64,000 nt of DNA from Mangrovimonas sp. TPBH4 (GTDB lineage Bacteria; Bacteroidota; Bacteroidia; Flavobacteriales; Flavobacteriaceae): NCBI RefSeq assembly GCF_001280505.1, contig NZ_LBIO01000040.1, positions 342,694-406,693 of the forward strand, given 5' to 3'. The position numbers and the translations under genes were made by a program. The first letter of the stretch is position 1; each line of letters begins with the position of its first letter. Shown piece by piece: positions 1 to 9,530 of the stretch. The notes under the pieces were generated by a model. The model was given only the letters and a program-made list of their open reading frames with translations. It made no database searches and was not told where the DNA came from.

Positions 1-2
1 AG

Positions 3-110
3 TCATTTCCTTCAGTAGAAGAACAAAAAGAAATAGACAAATTTCAGTTATATAAAAAATTTTTTTTCAGTTCGATCATTGTTCTTATGGTTTATGAAGT
101 ATTCTTTTAA
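3..110 (+). CDS. C-terminal end of an unknown membrane protein (partial)
   Basis: An open frame enters from the left edge and stops with TAA at 108-110. The visible 35 residues begin with a charged stretch (EEQKEIDKFQLYKK) and end in a hydrophobic tail (FFFSSIIVLMVYEVFF) that could be a final transmembrane segment. The family cannot be recognised from so little. The composition looks protein-like, but a chance open frame in AT-rich DNA cannot be excluded. Confidence 0.4.
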   Translation, partial: SFPSVEEQKEIDKFQLYKKFFFSSIIVLMVYEVFF

Positions 111-257
111 TTTCAACTTGACTCCTAACTGTAACAATTATTAAAAGATTTTCCTAGTTAATACCCAAACAATCTCCCAAGGGGCCAATTAAATTTCCCT
201 TTTGAAAGTGGTTGAGGGAGATATTTACTTTCTTAAGTATAAAAAGCTAGTTAAAAA

Positions 258-617
258 CTAATGCTTTAAACTCCAATCAAAAGCATATTTTTTAACCATT
301 ATCACAACGGCTAGTATATTTAGCACAGAAAGAGGTAGGCCAACCAACAATAATTTGGCTGCGTTTGTTGATGGTATTGTAAACTCACTTAACTCTGATA
401 ATAATGACAAGAACATAAACATGCTCATTATTACAAATACAGTTGTAATTAGGAGGCCTGATAGTTTATTTTTAAATACTATCTGCAGGATTAAAAGAAT
501 TGCCAGTAGTGAGGAAAAGGGATGAATTGATATTGGGGGTGTAAACCCTGCAAGAAGTACCAAAATGGTCAAGTAGTACTCAGGAAACTCTTGAAGTAAA
601 AATTTTAATTGATTCAA
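258..617 (-). CDS. Small multi-spanning membrane protein of unknown function
   Basis: The product is 119 residues and mostly hydrophobic, with three or four likely transmembrane helices (about residues 15-30, 35-50, 53-75 and 88-108). A short polar N-terminus (MNQLKFLLQEFPEYY) and a basic C-terminal tail flank them. No catalytic motif is visible. It lies alone, convergent with the partial gene at the left edge and divergent from the next small gene. Similar short membrane proteins occur in flavobacteria, but I do not recognise a named family. Confidence 0.6.
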   Translation of the reverse strand: MNQLKFLLQEFPEYYLTILVLLAGFTPPISIHPFSSLLAILLILQIVFKNKLSGLLITTVFVIMSMFMFLSLLSELSEFTIPSTNAAKLLLVGLPLSVLNILAVVIMVKKYAFDWSLKH

Positions 618-760
618 TTTCTATAAGGTTGGTTTTAACCAAGAACGTATTACCTTATAAATTATTTTGTTATATCTCAAGGAAACATTAAATAGTTCAT
701 CCCTTAAAGGGATAATGAGAGGAAAAGGACAGTGTTGCTTATGTTTGTATTCAAAAAAGT

Positions 761-1138
761 ATGCTCCAAAGAAATAGAAAACGAAACGCCTTGTCAAAAA
801 ATAAATCTAAACAACAATCTCTAAAAAAACGTTGGCGACTTTTAATTTTGTTGCTTTTATGTATTTCCGTAGCTACGACAGGTAAAATTTTGTCAGACAA
901 AGAAATTGATACCATTGCAAACTGCAACAATGAAATTATGGGCTTTATAGAAGGAATTGACCATAGAAATAAACGTGGCGACTATTTTCACTATGTATTC
1001 ATGATTGAAAATAAAAGATACAAAGGCACTGAAAGCACAATAGGGCTAAGAAACAAAATGAATATAGGGGATTCTATAATTATTGAATATGCATGTGACA
1101 ATTTGAATTACCACAGAATTAAACCTATTGATGATTAA
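761..1138 (+). CDS. Small membrane-anchored protein of unknown function
   Basis: The product is 125 residues. A strongly basic N-terminus (about residues 1-26, many Lys/Arg) is followed by one hydrophobic segment (about 27-42) and then a polar domain of about 80 residues. This fits a single-pass protein with the basic end in the cytoplasm. The C-terminal part (GDYFHYVFMIENKRYKG, later GDSIIIEYA) suggests a small beta-rich extracytoplasmic domain. A CCCCTT/AAGGGG hairpin just after the stop may be its terminator. No function is assignable. Confidence 0.5.
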   Translation: MLQRNRKRNALSKNKSKQQSLKKRWRLLILLLLCISVATTGKILSDKEIDTIANCNNEIMGFIEGIDHRNKRGDYFHYVFMIENKRYKGTESTIGLRNKMNIGDSIIIEYACDNLNYHRIKPIDD

Positions 1139-1140
1139 CA

Positions 1141-1162
1141 CCCCTTCAGTCACCTCAAGGGG
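1141..1162. terminator. GC-containing hairpin after the 125-residue gene
   Basis: CCCCTT and AAGGGG are separated by ten bases immediately downstream of the stop codon at 1138. There is no clear T-run, so this may be a weak terminator or simply a secondary-structure element. A second short inverted repeat, ACCAGT-n5-ACTGGT, lies at 1231-1247. Confidence 0.3.
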
Positions 1163-1277
1163 ACTAATAATGAGCGTAAGCAAATTCCCGTAATGGGGTT
1201 TGATCGCTATATTTTCAATTGCAAAAAGGTACCAGTGTAATACTGGTGCTAGCGGTAGCACGCAATACAATCGCACA

Positions 1278-1760
1278 CTAGCGGGGTTGACGAAGAATAA
1301 ACTCACCCCAAAGTCTAACAACGGTTTTTGCAAAATGAAGTATTTCAACTTTTCTTCCAGATTCTAGTTCAATACTATAGGTTTTGGAATTATAATTTAA
1401 CGATGAATCAAAAGAATATACTGTACTATCCCAAGTGATTTCAGACTGATTAATCGAATCCACTTCATCATTTCTTTCTCTTGGTGGTTTTGATAAAACT
1501 TTATGTTTTGCTCCATTACAGAGGTCTGCACAAATTCTTAATTCGAAATTGTTATTTATATATTCTTCAACTCCCCCACACCCTTCTTTTCTTAACCAAT
1601 CTTTGATATGATATCCATAAGTAAAGAAATTTATTATAGCATCTTCTAGCTCTACTTCTTTTTGATTATTTATGGCTAATTCTAGAACATTTTGATCCCT
1701 TTTTAATTTATTAAAGACATCATTTGAATTACTTAACCCAATACCCGTGAAATTCCCCAT
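1278..1760 (-). CDS. Unknown cytoplasmic protein with a KDWL / CNGAKH signature
   Basis: The product is 160 residues with no signal peptide or membrane segment. It contains helical stretches with YGYHIKDWLRKE (about residues 48-59) and ICADLCNGAKHK (about 76-87). This motif pair occurs in accessory-gene proteins of many bacteria whose function is not established; the helical layout is loosely HEPN-like, which is only an impression. It sits in the accessory-looking left edge and points away from the antiporter gene. Confidence 0.55.
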   Translation of the reverse strand: MGNFTGIGLSNSNDVFNKLKRDQNVLELAINNQKEVELEDAIINFFTYGYHIKDWLRKEGCGGVEEYINNNFELRICADLCNGAKHKVLSKPPRERNDEVDSINQSEITWDSTVYSFDSSLNYNSKTYSIELESGRKVEILHFAKTVVRLWGEFILRQPR

Positions 1761-1903
1761 ACTTATTTAATTCTTTGTAAACTATTATATCATTTCTGAA
1801 CTGTTCAGTTGTAAGGATTTTGCAATACTTTCCTAGTGTTGAACGAGAGTATTCTTCTATAATATAAAGCCCCCTTTAATTCTCAACTCACCTACACCCT
1901 AGG

Positions 1904-3724
1904 CTACACCCCTTCTGGCCTACCCAAATACACCAATTGATAACCTCTTTCAACCTTGAAATCCTTGTCTAAGGTACAGATGATGTGCAGTTCGCCGGTA
2001 AGGTCTTTTACAAAGAGAGGAATCATCTTTTGTTCAGAATTTAGATGGTCTATCTTTTCCAAATAATCTTTTTTAGATCGCAAATCAATCTCGTTGATTA
2101 CCGGATAATCCCTCGCCACTTCACTGAAATTGATGTAGTCATCCTTGGTTGAGAAAATCATGTCCTTATCTACGGTTTCAGGATGTTTGATTTCCTCGGA
2201 AGAAATCAACCTATATGCACCAGATTCTCCCAAATAGGCTTTAAACTTATTGATAGAATGCCGGTTGACCTCATCACTTCCCGTAAAGGCCAACAGATAG
2301 CCAATATCACTCAATTCTACATCATTGGATAGATCTTCAGAATACACATTGGCTTCCATAGCATCCAAATCTTTGGCACGGGCCTTATCGATGTTCTCCT
2401 TATTACTGTCAATCAATACCACATGGCGCCCATTATCGATCAGGTAACGCGCAATAATCCTAGAGGCTTCAGAAGCACCCACAATTAAAATACCATCGCT
2501 GGATTTTAAATATACCCCGACCCATTTAGCAAAGGAACGGGCCGTGGTGGCGTTCAGCAGGACCGTAACCAATACCGTGGTAAACACCAAAGGTGTGATG
2601 TACTCCGCACCAGGCTCTCCCTTCAACACCAATTTGGTGCCAAACAGGGAGGCAATACCCGCTGCAACAATTCCTCGTGGCCCAACCCAACTTATAAACA
2701 GTTTTTCGTTGGTTTTAAGTCTGGAATTGGTCGTGCTTAAAAACACACCCAAAGGCCGTAACACAAAGATGATCACCGCCATAAGAATGGCCGTTTTCCA
2801 GTCGTAAACAGTCATCAAATCTTCAATATTCACATTGGCTGAGAGCAATATGAAGAGAATGGAAATGAGCAGTACACTCAAGGATTCCTTGAAGTAAAGG
2901 AGTTCCTTTAAATTTTGAAGCTTGCTATTCCCCAATACCATACCCATCACCACAACAGCCAAAAGTCCCGATTCGTGAGCAAATATATCCGACTCCACAA
3001 ACACCAACAACACGACAGACAAGGCCGCCACATTCAGCAAATAGTGAGGAATCAATTTCTTGTTAATGGCAAAATACAAGGCCAAAGCGGCCGTGGTCCC
3101 AAAGGAAAACCCAATGATGACAATCTTACCAAATTCAATAAATGCTTGAGAAGTGTACCCGGTATCATCCCCAATACTGATGAACTCAAACACCAATACG
3201 GCTACCAAGGCACCAATGGGATCAATTAAAATACCTTCCCACTTTAGTACGGCCGACACGTCCTTTTTAAGAGGAATGTTCCTTAAAATAGGTGCTATTA
3301 CGGTGGGGCCGGTGACAATAATCAAGGCCGAAAACAAAAAGGACAACTTCCAACTAAGATCAAAAATAAAATGCGTGGCAATCCCTCCACCAATAAAGGT
3401 CACGGCAGCCCCCAAACTGATAAGTTTCATAATTACAGGGCCCACTTTGGAGATTTCATTGCGCTTTAGGGTAAGACCGCCTTCAAACAGAATCACCCCA
3501 ATGGCTAGGGATACAAAACTGTATAAACTGTCGCCAGGGAAAAGCCCTTTTTCGCCATTCCACACAGGCTGTATCCATTTGGAACCATCGGCAGAAATCA
3601 AGGTAGAAAAAGGTCCCACAAACAACCCTATTAAAATTAAAGGTAAAATTGCGGGAATTTTAAAGCGCCAAGCGACCCATTGAGCCAAGATTCCTAAAAT
3701 TACAATGCCCGAAAGTTCAATCAT
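1904..3724 (-). CDS. CPA-family cation:proton antiporter with TrkA-N (RCK) domain
   Basis: This 606-residue protein has an N-terminal membrane domain of about 390 residues with roughly 12 helices. The sodium/proton exchanger look includes a GVILFEGGLTL segment near residue 78, VTGPTVIAPILR near 138 and WVGPRGIVAAGIASL near 345. From about residue 410 a Rossmann-type domain starts (GILIVGASEASRII), resembling RCK/TrkA-N, followed by a smaller C-terminal RCK-C-like part. Such proteins exchange Na+ or K+ for H+ at the inner membrane, with ligand gating by the RCK domain. It is divergent from the usp-sulP pair, separated by about 110 bases, suggesting a shared ion- or pH-homeostasis role (inference). 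Confidence 0.9.
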   Translation of the reverse strand: MIELSGIVILGILAQWVAWRFKIPAILPLILIGLFVGPFSTLISADGSKWIQPVWNGEKGLFPGDSLYSFVSLAIGVILFEGGLTLKRNEISKVGPVIMKLISLGAAVTFIGGGIATHFIFDLSWKLSFLFSALIIVTGPTVIAPILRNIPLKKDVSAVLKWEGILIDPIGALVAVLVFEFISIGDDTGYTSQAFIEFGKIVIIGFSFGTTAALALYFAINKKLIPHYLLNVAALSVVLLVFVESDIFAHESGLLAVVVMGMVLGNSKLQNLKELLYFKESLSVLLISILFILLSANVNIEDLMTVYDWKTAILMAVIIFVLRPLGVFLSTTNSRLKTNEKLFISWVGPRGIVAAGIASLFGTKLVLKGEPGAEYITPLVFTTVLVTVLLNATTARSFAKWVGVYLKSSDGILIVGASEASRIIARYLIDNGRHVVLIDSNKENIDKARAKDLDAMEANVYSEDLSNDVELSDIGYLLAFTGSDEVNRHSINKFKAYLGESGAYRLISSEEIKHPETVDKDMIFSTKDDYINFSEVARDYPVINEIDLRSKKDYLEKIDHLNSEQKMIPLFVKDLTGELHIICTLDKDFKVERGYQLVYLGRPEGV

Positions 3725-3837
3725 GTATCCAATTTTTTGTTAAAATAATAATAAATAGCAACATTTTTCATTCCCAAATACAAAATAATCAGTTTTAAAA
3801 AAAATAGTATCTTCCCCGTCCAATACTATACTTTACT

Positions 3838-4686
3838 TTGAATTTAAAGCCTTTTCATACAATAGGCATTGGCGTGGCCTTTTCTCCTAACCTCGTTTCC
3901 AATATTTATGAAGCGTCCCGGATTGCCCTGTTTTTTGATTGCAAACTACTGTTAATACATGTTGGTGAAGCTTCTCAAAAGAAAGAAAATGAGATTGAGG
4001 AAATTTTACAGCCCTTTATAGAGCAGCAACTTTCCTATCAAATTGTATTTAAAAGTGGAGATCCGGTAGATGTCATTCTATCGGCAACCAAAACCTACAA
4101 TATAGACCTTTTGATTCTTGGCGCCCTCAAGCGTGAAAACCTTATAAAATATTACGTGGGATCCATTGCTCGAAAAATAACGCGCAATGTGAAGTGCAGT
4201 ATTTTGTTGCTCACCAAACCTTCTAAACAACGCGTGCGCTGTCAACACATAGTGGTTAATGGCTTGAAAGACCCAAGAACCAAGGAAGCTATTTCTGCAG
4301 CCTTTTTTGTGGCCAATAAATTAGGTTCCAATAAAATTACGGTGGTTGAAGAAATTACAAAACAACAGGTAGCCGTTAGTGTAGAAGACCACAGATCCCT
4401 CAGAAAAGCCAATATAGTCAAGGAGCGCTTGGTGTTGAGGGAAGATTCCAGAGTGAAACAATTGATTGCTGAAATTCCCGAGGTTTATAAAGATTCTGTG
4501 CTATTGAATACACAGCCCATCTTTGGAAAACGTGGCTATTCCATTGGACATTATGCCGAAGTGGTCCGTGCCGACCTTTTGGTAATGAATGCCCCACTAA
4601 AGATGTCCTTTTGGGACCGCCTGTTTCCCCATGACATAGAGCACATCCTAACCGAATTACCAACCGATGTTTTGATTATACAGTGA
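3838..4686 (+). CDS. Tandem universal stress protein (two UspA domains)
   Basis: The 282-residue product has two Usp-like halves (about 1-140 and 150-282). The first contains LLILGALKRENLIKYYVGSIARKITRN, broken here by eye into the usual Usp ATP-binding region G-x2-G-x9-G-S variant. The start is TTG at 3838: there is no in-frame ATG upstream before a TAG stop, and the downstream sequence (IGIGVAFSPN) matches the expected first beta strand. The stop overlaps the start of the SulP gene (GTGA), so the two are likely translationally coupled and the Usp protein may act on or with the transporter (inference). Confidence 0.85.
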   Translation: MNLKPFHTIGIGVAFSPNLVSNIYEASRIALFFDCKLLLIHVGEASQKKENEIEEILQPFIEQQLSYQIVFKSGDPVDVILSATKTYNIDLLILGALKRENLIKYYVGSIARKITRNVKCSILLLTKPSKQRVRCQHIVVNGLKDPRTKEAISAAFFVANKLGSNKITVVEEITKQQVAVSVEDHRSLRKANIVKERLVLREDSRVKQLIAEIPEVYKDSVLLNTQPIFGKRGYSIGHYAEVVRADLLVMNAPLKMSFWDRLFPHDIEHILTELPTDVLIIQ

Positions 4687-6902
4687 GTCCTAAAAAAAAC
4701 AACATAAAAACCTTTGTCAGCCAACTCCCGCGTAACATCTTTTCGGGGTTTGTAGTGAGTCTTATTGCTCTTCCCTTAGGTTTGGGATTGGCCATGGCCA
4801 GCGAAGCGCCTCCTATTGCCGGAGTCATCACAGCCATTATAAGCGGCCTAGTGGTGTCCATCTTAGGTGGTAGCCACGTAACTATTACTGGTCCAGGGAA
4901 TGGTATGGTAGGCGTCACCCTTGTAGCTATAAGTACCTTGGGACTTAATGGTGCTTATGCCGCCATTATCTGTTCTGGATTGGTGATGATTGCTCTGGGC
5001 TTTTTAAAATTGGGCAAACTGTCGGACTTTTTTCCATCCTCTGCTATTCAAGGGATGTTGGCCGCTATCGGCCTTATTATTTTAGGGAAACAGTTTCACA
5101 TCATGCTGGCCCACAAAATACAACGGACGGATGCCATGGATTACTTGATTGAAATTCCTGTAACCATCAACGATGCGCTCCATTATGATAAAAAAGGTTT
5201 GATTTACGCCGCCATTATTGGTGTTATTAGTTTGGGGATCATGATAATCTACCCAAAGCTTCGGAATAAATACCTACAATTGATTCCCGCCCCAATGTGG
5301 ATTGTATTGCTATCAATTGGTTTCAGTTATTATTTTGAATTAGTACTGCATGAGGACAACCCCATCAGCAAAAATTATATGGTTTCGGGCATTCCGCATT
5401 TTGATGAAATCATCACTCAAATTCCATCGGTGGATTTCAGTCAATTGGGAAGTTTTTCATTCTGGTCCAGTGTATTGGCCCTAACCCTTATTGCCAGTAT
5501 AGAATCTTTGTTGAGTATAAAGGCCGTTGATAAACTTGATCCTGAAAACAGGCGTTCCAACGTCAACAAAGACCTAAAGGCCTTGGGAGTTTCCACGATA
5601 GGTAGTGGCTTTTTAGGAGGTCTTAATGTGGTAACGGTCATCGCAAGGAGCTCTGTAAACGTAAACAATGGAGGAAGCAATACCTCATCCAATTTCTTTC
5701 ATGCCTTCTTTTTGGTGGTTTTCATCGTATTGTTCAGTACACAACTAACCCGAGTTCCACTACCGGCCCTTATGGCCATTTTGGTATTTACCGGTTATAA
5801 ACTGGCCTCGCCAACGGTAATCCGGAACATTGTTTTTATAGGAAAAGAACAGCTTATCATCTTCTTCGTAACACTGTTTATAACCCTCAAAATTGGTTTG
5901 ATTACAGGGATTATTTCTGGAGTAATTACCACCTTGATCATCCACATCATCATCAACAAAAGTTTCATGCTTTTTGGAAGAAACCTATTGAAGCCAAATG
6001 TCTTGATGTATAAAGAGGATAATGGCAATTACTATGTAAGTGTGAAACATTTTTGCAGTTTTTTAAACTACTACAAGCTCAAGGAGAAATTGGATGCCAT
6101 CCCACAGCATTGCGATGTAGTAATCGATTTTTCGCTCTGTAATTTTGTGGACCACACCGTCATGGAAAACCTCAACGGTTACCAAGACATGTTCACCAAA
6201 AATGATGGTCACTTTGAAATTGTTGGCCTAGATACCTATAAGGCAGATTCTGAACATCCCTTTGCCCTACGAAGAAACCTCTCGGGTACTCGATTGTTTG
6301 GACGCCATTTGACCAAACGTCAATCGCAACTACAAACTATTGCCGAGGATTTTTCATTGGGTTACAACCCCACCAAATGCAAGGACACCTTGTTTCTTAA
6401 GGACTTTTTGTTCTTCAAGACCAAACAGATCAATCATATTTACAACCGTCTTTTTAATGATATCCATTCCATTAACCTCTTTGATATAGAGTTTTCAGAG
6501 GGTGAATTTATTGCCAAGGAAGTGGTCCGTACCACCATGTTGCACATAGATCTTGAAAATGAAGTTCCTGTATTTACGCTGGACCGAGAAGGGTTTTTGG
6601 AAAAGGTATACGCCCTTGCCGGTTTTAAGGATATTCCAATACAAGACCATGACGACTTTTCCAAACGGTTTTATTTATTGGGTGAAGACGTAGAGGGCAT
6701 CACCGCCTTCTTTAATGATGAATTGGTTCTGTTCTTTGAAAGTAATCCGTACTACCATATTGAATCCAATGGCGAAAGTCTACTCATTTTCAGTAAAGAA
6801 CGCATTGCAAGTATTAAGGAGTTAAAAGCTTTATTGGACTTTGGAAAAAGGCTCCAAAAAACTATCGAAACCCATTCTTTCACTCCAGTCAATAATTACT
6901 AA
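4683..6902 (+). CDS. SulP family inorganic anion transporter with STAS domain and long C-terminal extension
   Basis: The 739-residue protein starts at GTG (4683), overlapping the usp stop by four bases. Residues about 12-430 form the SulP membrane domain, starting with the typical FSGFVVSLIALPLGLGLAMA and including GPGNGMVGVTLV. A STAS-like domain follows at about 440-525 (VVIDFSLCNFVDHTVMENL). The remaining 215 or so residues form an extra soluble region that I do not recognise. SulP proteins carry sulfate, bicarbonate or other anions, usually with Na+ or H+. The substrate is unknown here, but sulfate would fit the PAPS genes far downstream, and bicarbonate would fit the neighbouring antiporter. 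Confidence 0.92.
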   Translation: MSPKKNNIKTFVSQLPRNIFSGFVVSLIALPLGLGLAMASEAPPIAGVITAIISGLVVSILGGSHVTITGPGNGMVGVTLVAISTLGLNGAYAAIICSGLVMIALGFLKLGKLSDFFPSSAIQGMLAAIGLIILGKQFHIMLAHKIQRTDAMDYLIEIPVTINDALHYDKKGLIYAAIIGVISLGIMIIYPKLRNKYLQLIPAPMWIVLLSIGFSYYFELVLHEDNPISKNYMVSGIPHFDEIITQIPSVDFSQLGSFSFWSSVLALTLIASIESLLSIKAVDKLDPENRRSNVNKDLKALGVSTIGSGFLGGLNVVTVIARSSVNVNNGGSNTSSNFFHAFFLVVFIVLFSTQLTRVPLPALMAILVFTGYKLASPTVIRNIVFIGKEQLIIFFVTLFITLKIGLITGIISGVITTLIIHIIINKSFMLFGRNLLKPNVLMYKEDNGNYYVSVKHFCSFLNYYKLKEKLDAIPQHCDVVIDFSLCNFVDHTVMENLNGYQDMFTKNDGHFEIVGLDTYKADSEHPFALRRNLSGTRLFGRHLTKRQSQLQTIAEDFSLGYNPTKCKDTLFLKDFLFFKTKQINHIYNRLFNDIHSINLFDIEFSEGEFIAKEVVRTTMLHIDLENEVPVFTLDREGFLEKVYALAGFKDIPIQDHDDFSKRFYLLGEDVEGITAFFNDELVLFFESNPYYHIESNGESLLIFSKERIASIKELKALLDFGKRLQKTIETHSFTPVNNY

Positions 6903-6954
6903 AGCATAGAGGTAATTTGTTCAGCTTTTCATAATTTGCATAAAATTATGCACT

Positions 6955-7812
6955 ATGAAACTTTACCCTATAGAATCTGGAAACTTTAAGCTTGACGGAG
7001 GCGCCATGTTTGGCGTGGTCCCTAAATCCCTTTGGCAGCGTACCAATCCTGCCGATTCCAACAACATGATAGACATTGCAGCTCGCTGCTTGTTGATTGA
7101 AGATGGCAATAGGCTTATCTTGATCGATACTGGAATGGGAGACAAGCAAAGTGAAAAGTTCTTTGGATACTACTACATGTGGGGCGATGATACTATAGAT
7201 AAATCCCTGGCCAAATATGGGTTCCACAGAGATGATATTACCGATGTGTTCATGACGCACTTACATTTTGACCACTGTGGCGGGAGTATTCAATGGAATG
7301 CCGATAGGACAGGCTATGAGCCCGCTTTTAAAAACGCTGCGTTTTGGAGCAATGCCGACCATTGGCAATGGGCCACCAAACCCAATAGGAGGGAACAAGC
7401 GTCTTTTTTAAAAGAAAATATCCTTCCTATGGAAGACAGCGGACAGTTGAAATTTACACAGCTTCCAAATGATCACATTTTAAAGGATTCAGCTTTAGGC
7501 TTCGATATCTTTTTTGCCAATGGGCACACCGACAAACAAATGATTCCGATGATTCACTACAACGGAAATACCATTTGCTTTATGGCCGATTTATTGCCTA
7601 CCGCTGGTCACCTGCCCTTACCCTTTGTAATGGGCTACGATACCAGACCGTTGCTAACACTTGATGAAAAGGAACAGTTCCTGAACATGGCAGCCGACAA
7701 CAATTTTTACTTGTTTTTGGAACACGATGCCCACAATGAAATCATCACCGTACAACACACAGAAAAAGGCGTTCGATTAAAGGATGTCTTACATTGTAAT
7801 GATATCTTTTAG
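6955..7812 (+). CDS. Metallo-beta-lactamase-fold hydrolase
   Basis: The 285-residue cytoplasmic protein has the MBL zinc motif THLHFDHCGG, giving ligands H102, H104, D106 and H107. Further candidate ligands are H in ANGHTDKQ, D in FMADLLPTAGH and H in FLEHDAHNE near the C-terminus. This resembles the AiiA/quorum-quenching-like and general MBL-fold hydrolase group, but the substrate cannot be read from sequence. It starts 52 bases after sulP and is followed three bases later by the subtilase gene, so these two probably share a transcript. Confidence 0.9.
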   Translation: MKLYPIESGNFKLDGGAMFGVVPKSLWQRTNPADSNNMIDIAARCLLIEDGNRLILIDTGMGDKQSEKFFGYYYMWGDDTIDKSLAKYGFHRDDITDVFMTHLHFDHCGGSIQWNADRTGYEPAFKNAAFWSNADHWQWATKPNRREQASFLKENILPMEDSGQLKFTQLPNDHILKDSALGFDIFFANGHTDKQMIPMIHYNGNTICFMADLLPTAGHLPLPFVMGYDTRPLLTLDEKEQFLNMAADNNFYLFLEHDAHNEIITVQHTEKGVRLKDVLHCNDIF

Positions 7813-7815
7813 TCC

Positions 7816-9414
7816 ATGAAAGCCTTAAAACTTGTTTTTGCTACAGCCCTGATTGGCCCCTTTTTTGTAGGATGTGGAAGCGCCCGTGTGGGTGGTATCT
7901 CCTTAGAAAAAGTCCCACATCCCTATTACAAAACTGCTCCTATTACCGAAAAACAACAGAACCACTGGGGACATTTAGACCTGTTGCTCGATACTATCCC
8001 GGGAATGAGTGTGGATAGGGCATATAAGGAAGTCCTAAAAACAGAACAAGGAACCACCACTTTGGTCGCGGTCATCGATTCTGGGATGGATATTGACCAT
8101 GAAGATTTAAACGATGTTATTTGGACCAATCCCAATGAAATTCCCAACAACGGGATTGATGACGACAACAATGGCTATGTAGATGATATCCACGGTTGGA
8201 ACTTTTTGGGTAATACCTATAACGAGCAACTTGAATATACCCGAATTTTGGCCAAAGGGGACACCAGTCACCCACAATATGCAGAAGCCGAAGCTAAATA
8301 CGAAGAGGAATTTAGAAAATACAGCAATCTAAAAGACACATACGACAAGATTATGGCGCAGTTGGTAACAGCAGACTATTATTTGTCCACTAACTTAAAG
8401 AAAAGCACCTATTCCAAAGCTGATATTGACAGTATTAGCACCAACAACCAATCGTTGTTGACTGCCATTGAAATTGTAAAATACTACACTTCGGGATATG
8501 ATTCCTTATCAGATTTCAAAGAGGCCATTAAAAACGATTTGGTACTTATCAATGATCATTTAGACTACCATTTGAATAAAGATTTCCAAGGAAGAACTAC
8601 TGGCGATAATCCAGATGATTTGTCGGATGTTGGCTATGGCGATAATAATGTAAATCCACACGATCCCGAAGAAACCCATGGGACCCATGTAGCAGGTATT
8701 ATTGCTGCCGAACGCAACAACCAGATAGGGATAAATGGGGTTGCCAACAACGTGAAATTGATAGCCATTCGCAGCACACCAAATGGGGACGAATACGATA
8801 AGGATGTGGCTTTGGCCATTCGTTATGCAGTAGATAATGGCGCCAAGATTATCAACGGAAGCTTCGGAAAATACTTTGCCACGCACAGCGAATGGGTAAC
8901 CGATGCCATAGCATACGCTGCCCAACACGATGTGCTTTTGGTAATAAGTGCTGGCAATGAAGCCTATGATTTGGATAAGACAGCATCCTTTCCAAGCGAT
9001 GTAGTAAACGGAAAGGAAATTTCGGATAATTTTTTGGTGGTAGGTGCCTTAAATCCAACCTACGGTACAAAGGTTGTAGCCGACTATTCCAACTACGGAC
9101 AACAAAATGTCGATGTTTTTGCACCGGGTAGCGAGATTTATTCTACCATACCCAACAATGCCTATAAAAGTGAAGATGGCACCTCTATGGCTGCTCCAGC
9201 CGTGGCTGGTGTGGCGGCTTTGATTCGGTCGCAATATCCACATTTAAGAGCCGCACAAGTAAAGGAAATCATAATGAAATCCGGTTTGTCACTTCCTACC
9301 GAAGTGCAAGTGGGAGAGGACCCCACACATATCAAGGCTTTTCAGAAACTTTCCAAATCCGGAAAGATTGTAAATGCCTATAATGCCTTGTTGATGGCTT
9401 CTAAAATGAAGTAA
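7816..9414 (+). CDS. S8 (subtilisin-family) serine protease, lipoprotein
   Basis: The 532-residue product starts with a lipoprotein signal (hydrophobic stretch then FFVGCGSA, Cys about residue 20), so it is expected to be membrane-anchored outside the cytoplasm. The catalytic triad is visible: D88 in VAVIDSGMD, H288 in ETHGTHVAG and S457 in GTSMAAP; the oxyanion Asn lies in VISAGNEAYD. The D-to-H distance of 200 residues is far longer than in classical subtilisins (about 30), because of a charged, helix-rich insertion at about 125-275. The protein has no C-terminal secretion domain. It lies three bases after the MBL gene. Confidence 0.95.
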   Translation: MKALKLVFATALIGPFFVGCGSARVGGISLEKVPHPYYKTAPITEKQQNHWGHLDLLLDTIPGMSVDRAYKEVLKTEQGTTTLVAVIDSGMDIDHEDLNDVIWTNPNEIPNNGIDDDNNGYVDDIHGWNFLGNTYNEQLEYTRILAKGDTSHPQYAEAEAKYEEEFRKYSNLKDTYDKIMAQLVTADYYLSTNLKKSTYSKADIDSISTNNQSLLTAIEIVKYYTSGYDSLSDFKEAIKNDLVLINDHLDYHLNKDFQGRTTGDNPDDLSDVGYGDNNVNPHDPEETHGTHVAGIIAAERNNQIGINGVANNVKLIAIRSTPNGDEYDKDVALAIRYAVDNGAKIINGSFGKYFATHSEWVTDAIAYAAQHDVLLVISAGNEAYDLDKTASFPSDVVNGKEISDNFLVVGALNPTYGTKVVADYSNYGQQNVDVFAPGSEIYSTIPNNAYKSEDGTSMAAPAVAGVAALIRSQYPHLRAAQVKEIIMKSGLSLPTEVQVGEDPTHIKAFQKLSKSGKIVNAYNALLMASKMK

Positions 9415-9530
9415 ACTTCATTTTTTTTGGAACCAACGATTGGCTAATCATCTTTCATTAAACCAAATTAAAAACATGCTTGGCGGTTTTCTTAAAAACA
9501 TAGCGTATTTTTATAAGAAACTTTAATACC

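Noticed and set aside
1139..1277. Possible integron attC-type site in the gap with inverted repeats
   Set aside because: No matching R-Y-Y-Y-A-A-C / G-T-T-R-R-R-Y pair could be found on either strand, and no integrase is in the window.
1046..1348. A 100-codon open frame on the minus strand across the 1139-1277 gap
   Set aside because: It overlaps two better candidates on either side and its translation has no protein-like character.
2544..3683. Three open frames on the plus strand opposite the antiporter gene
   Set aside because: They are antisense to a clear transporter; their compositions mirror its membrane segments.
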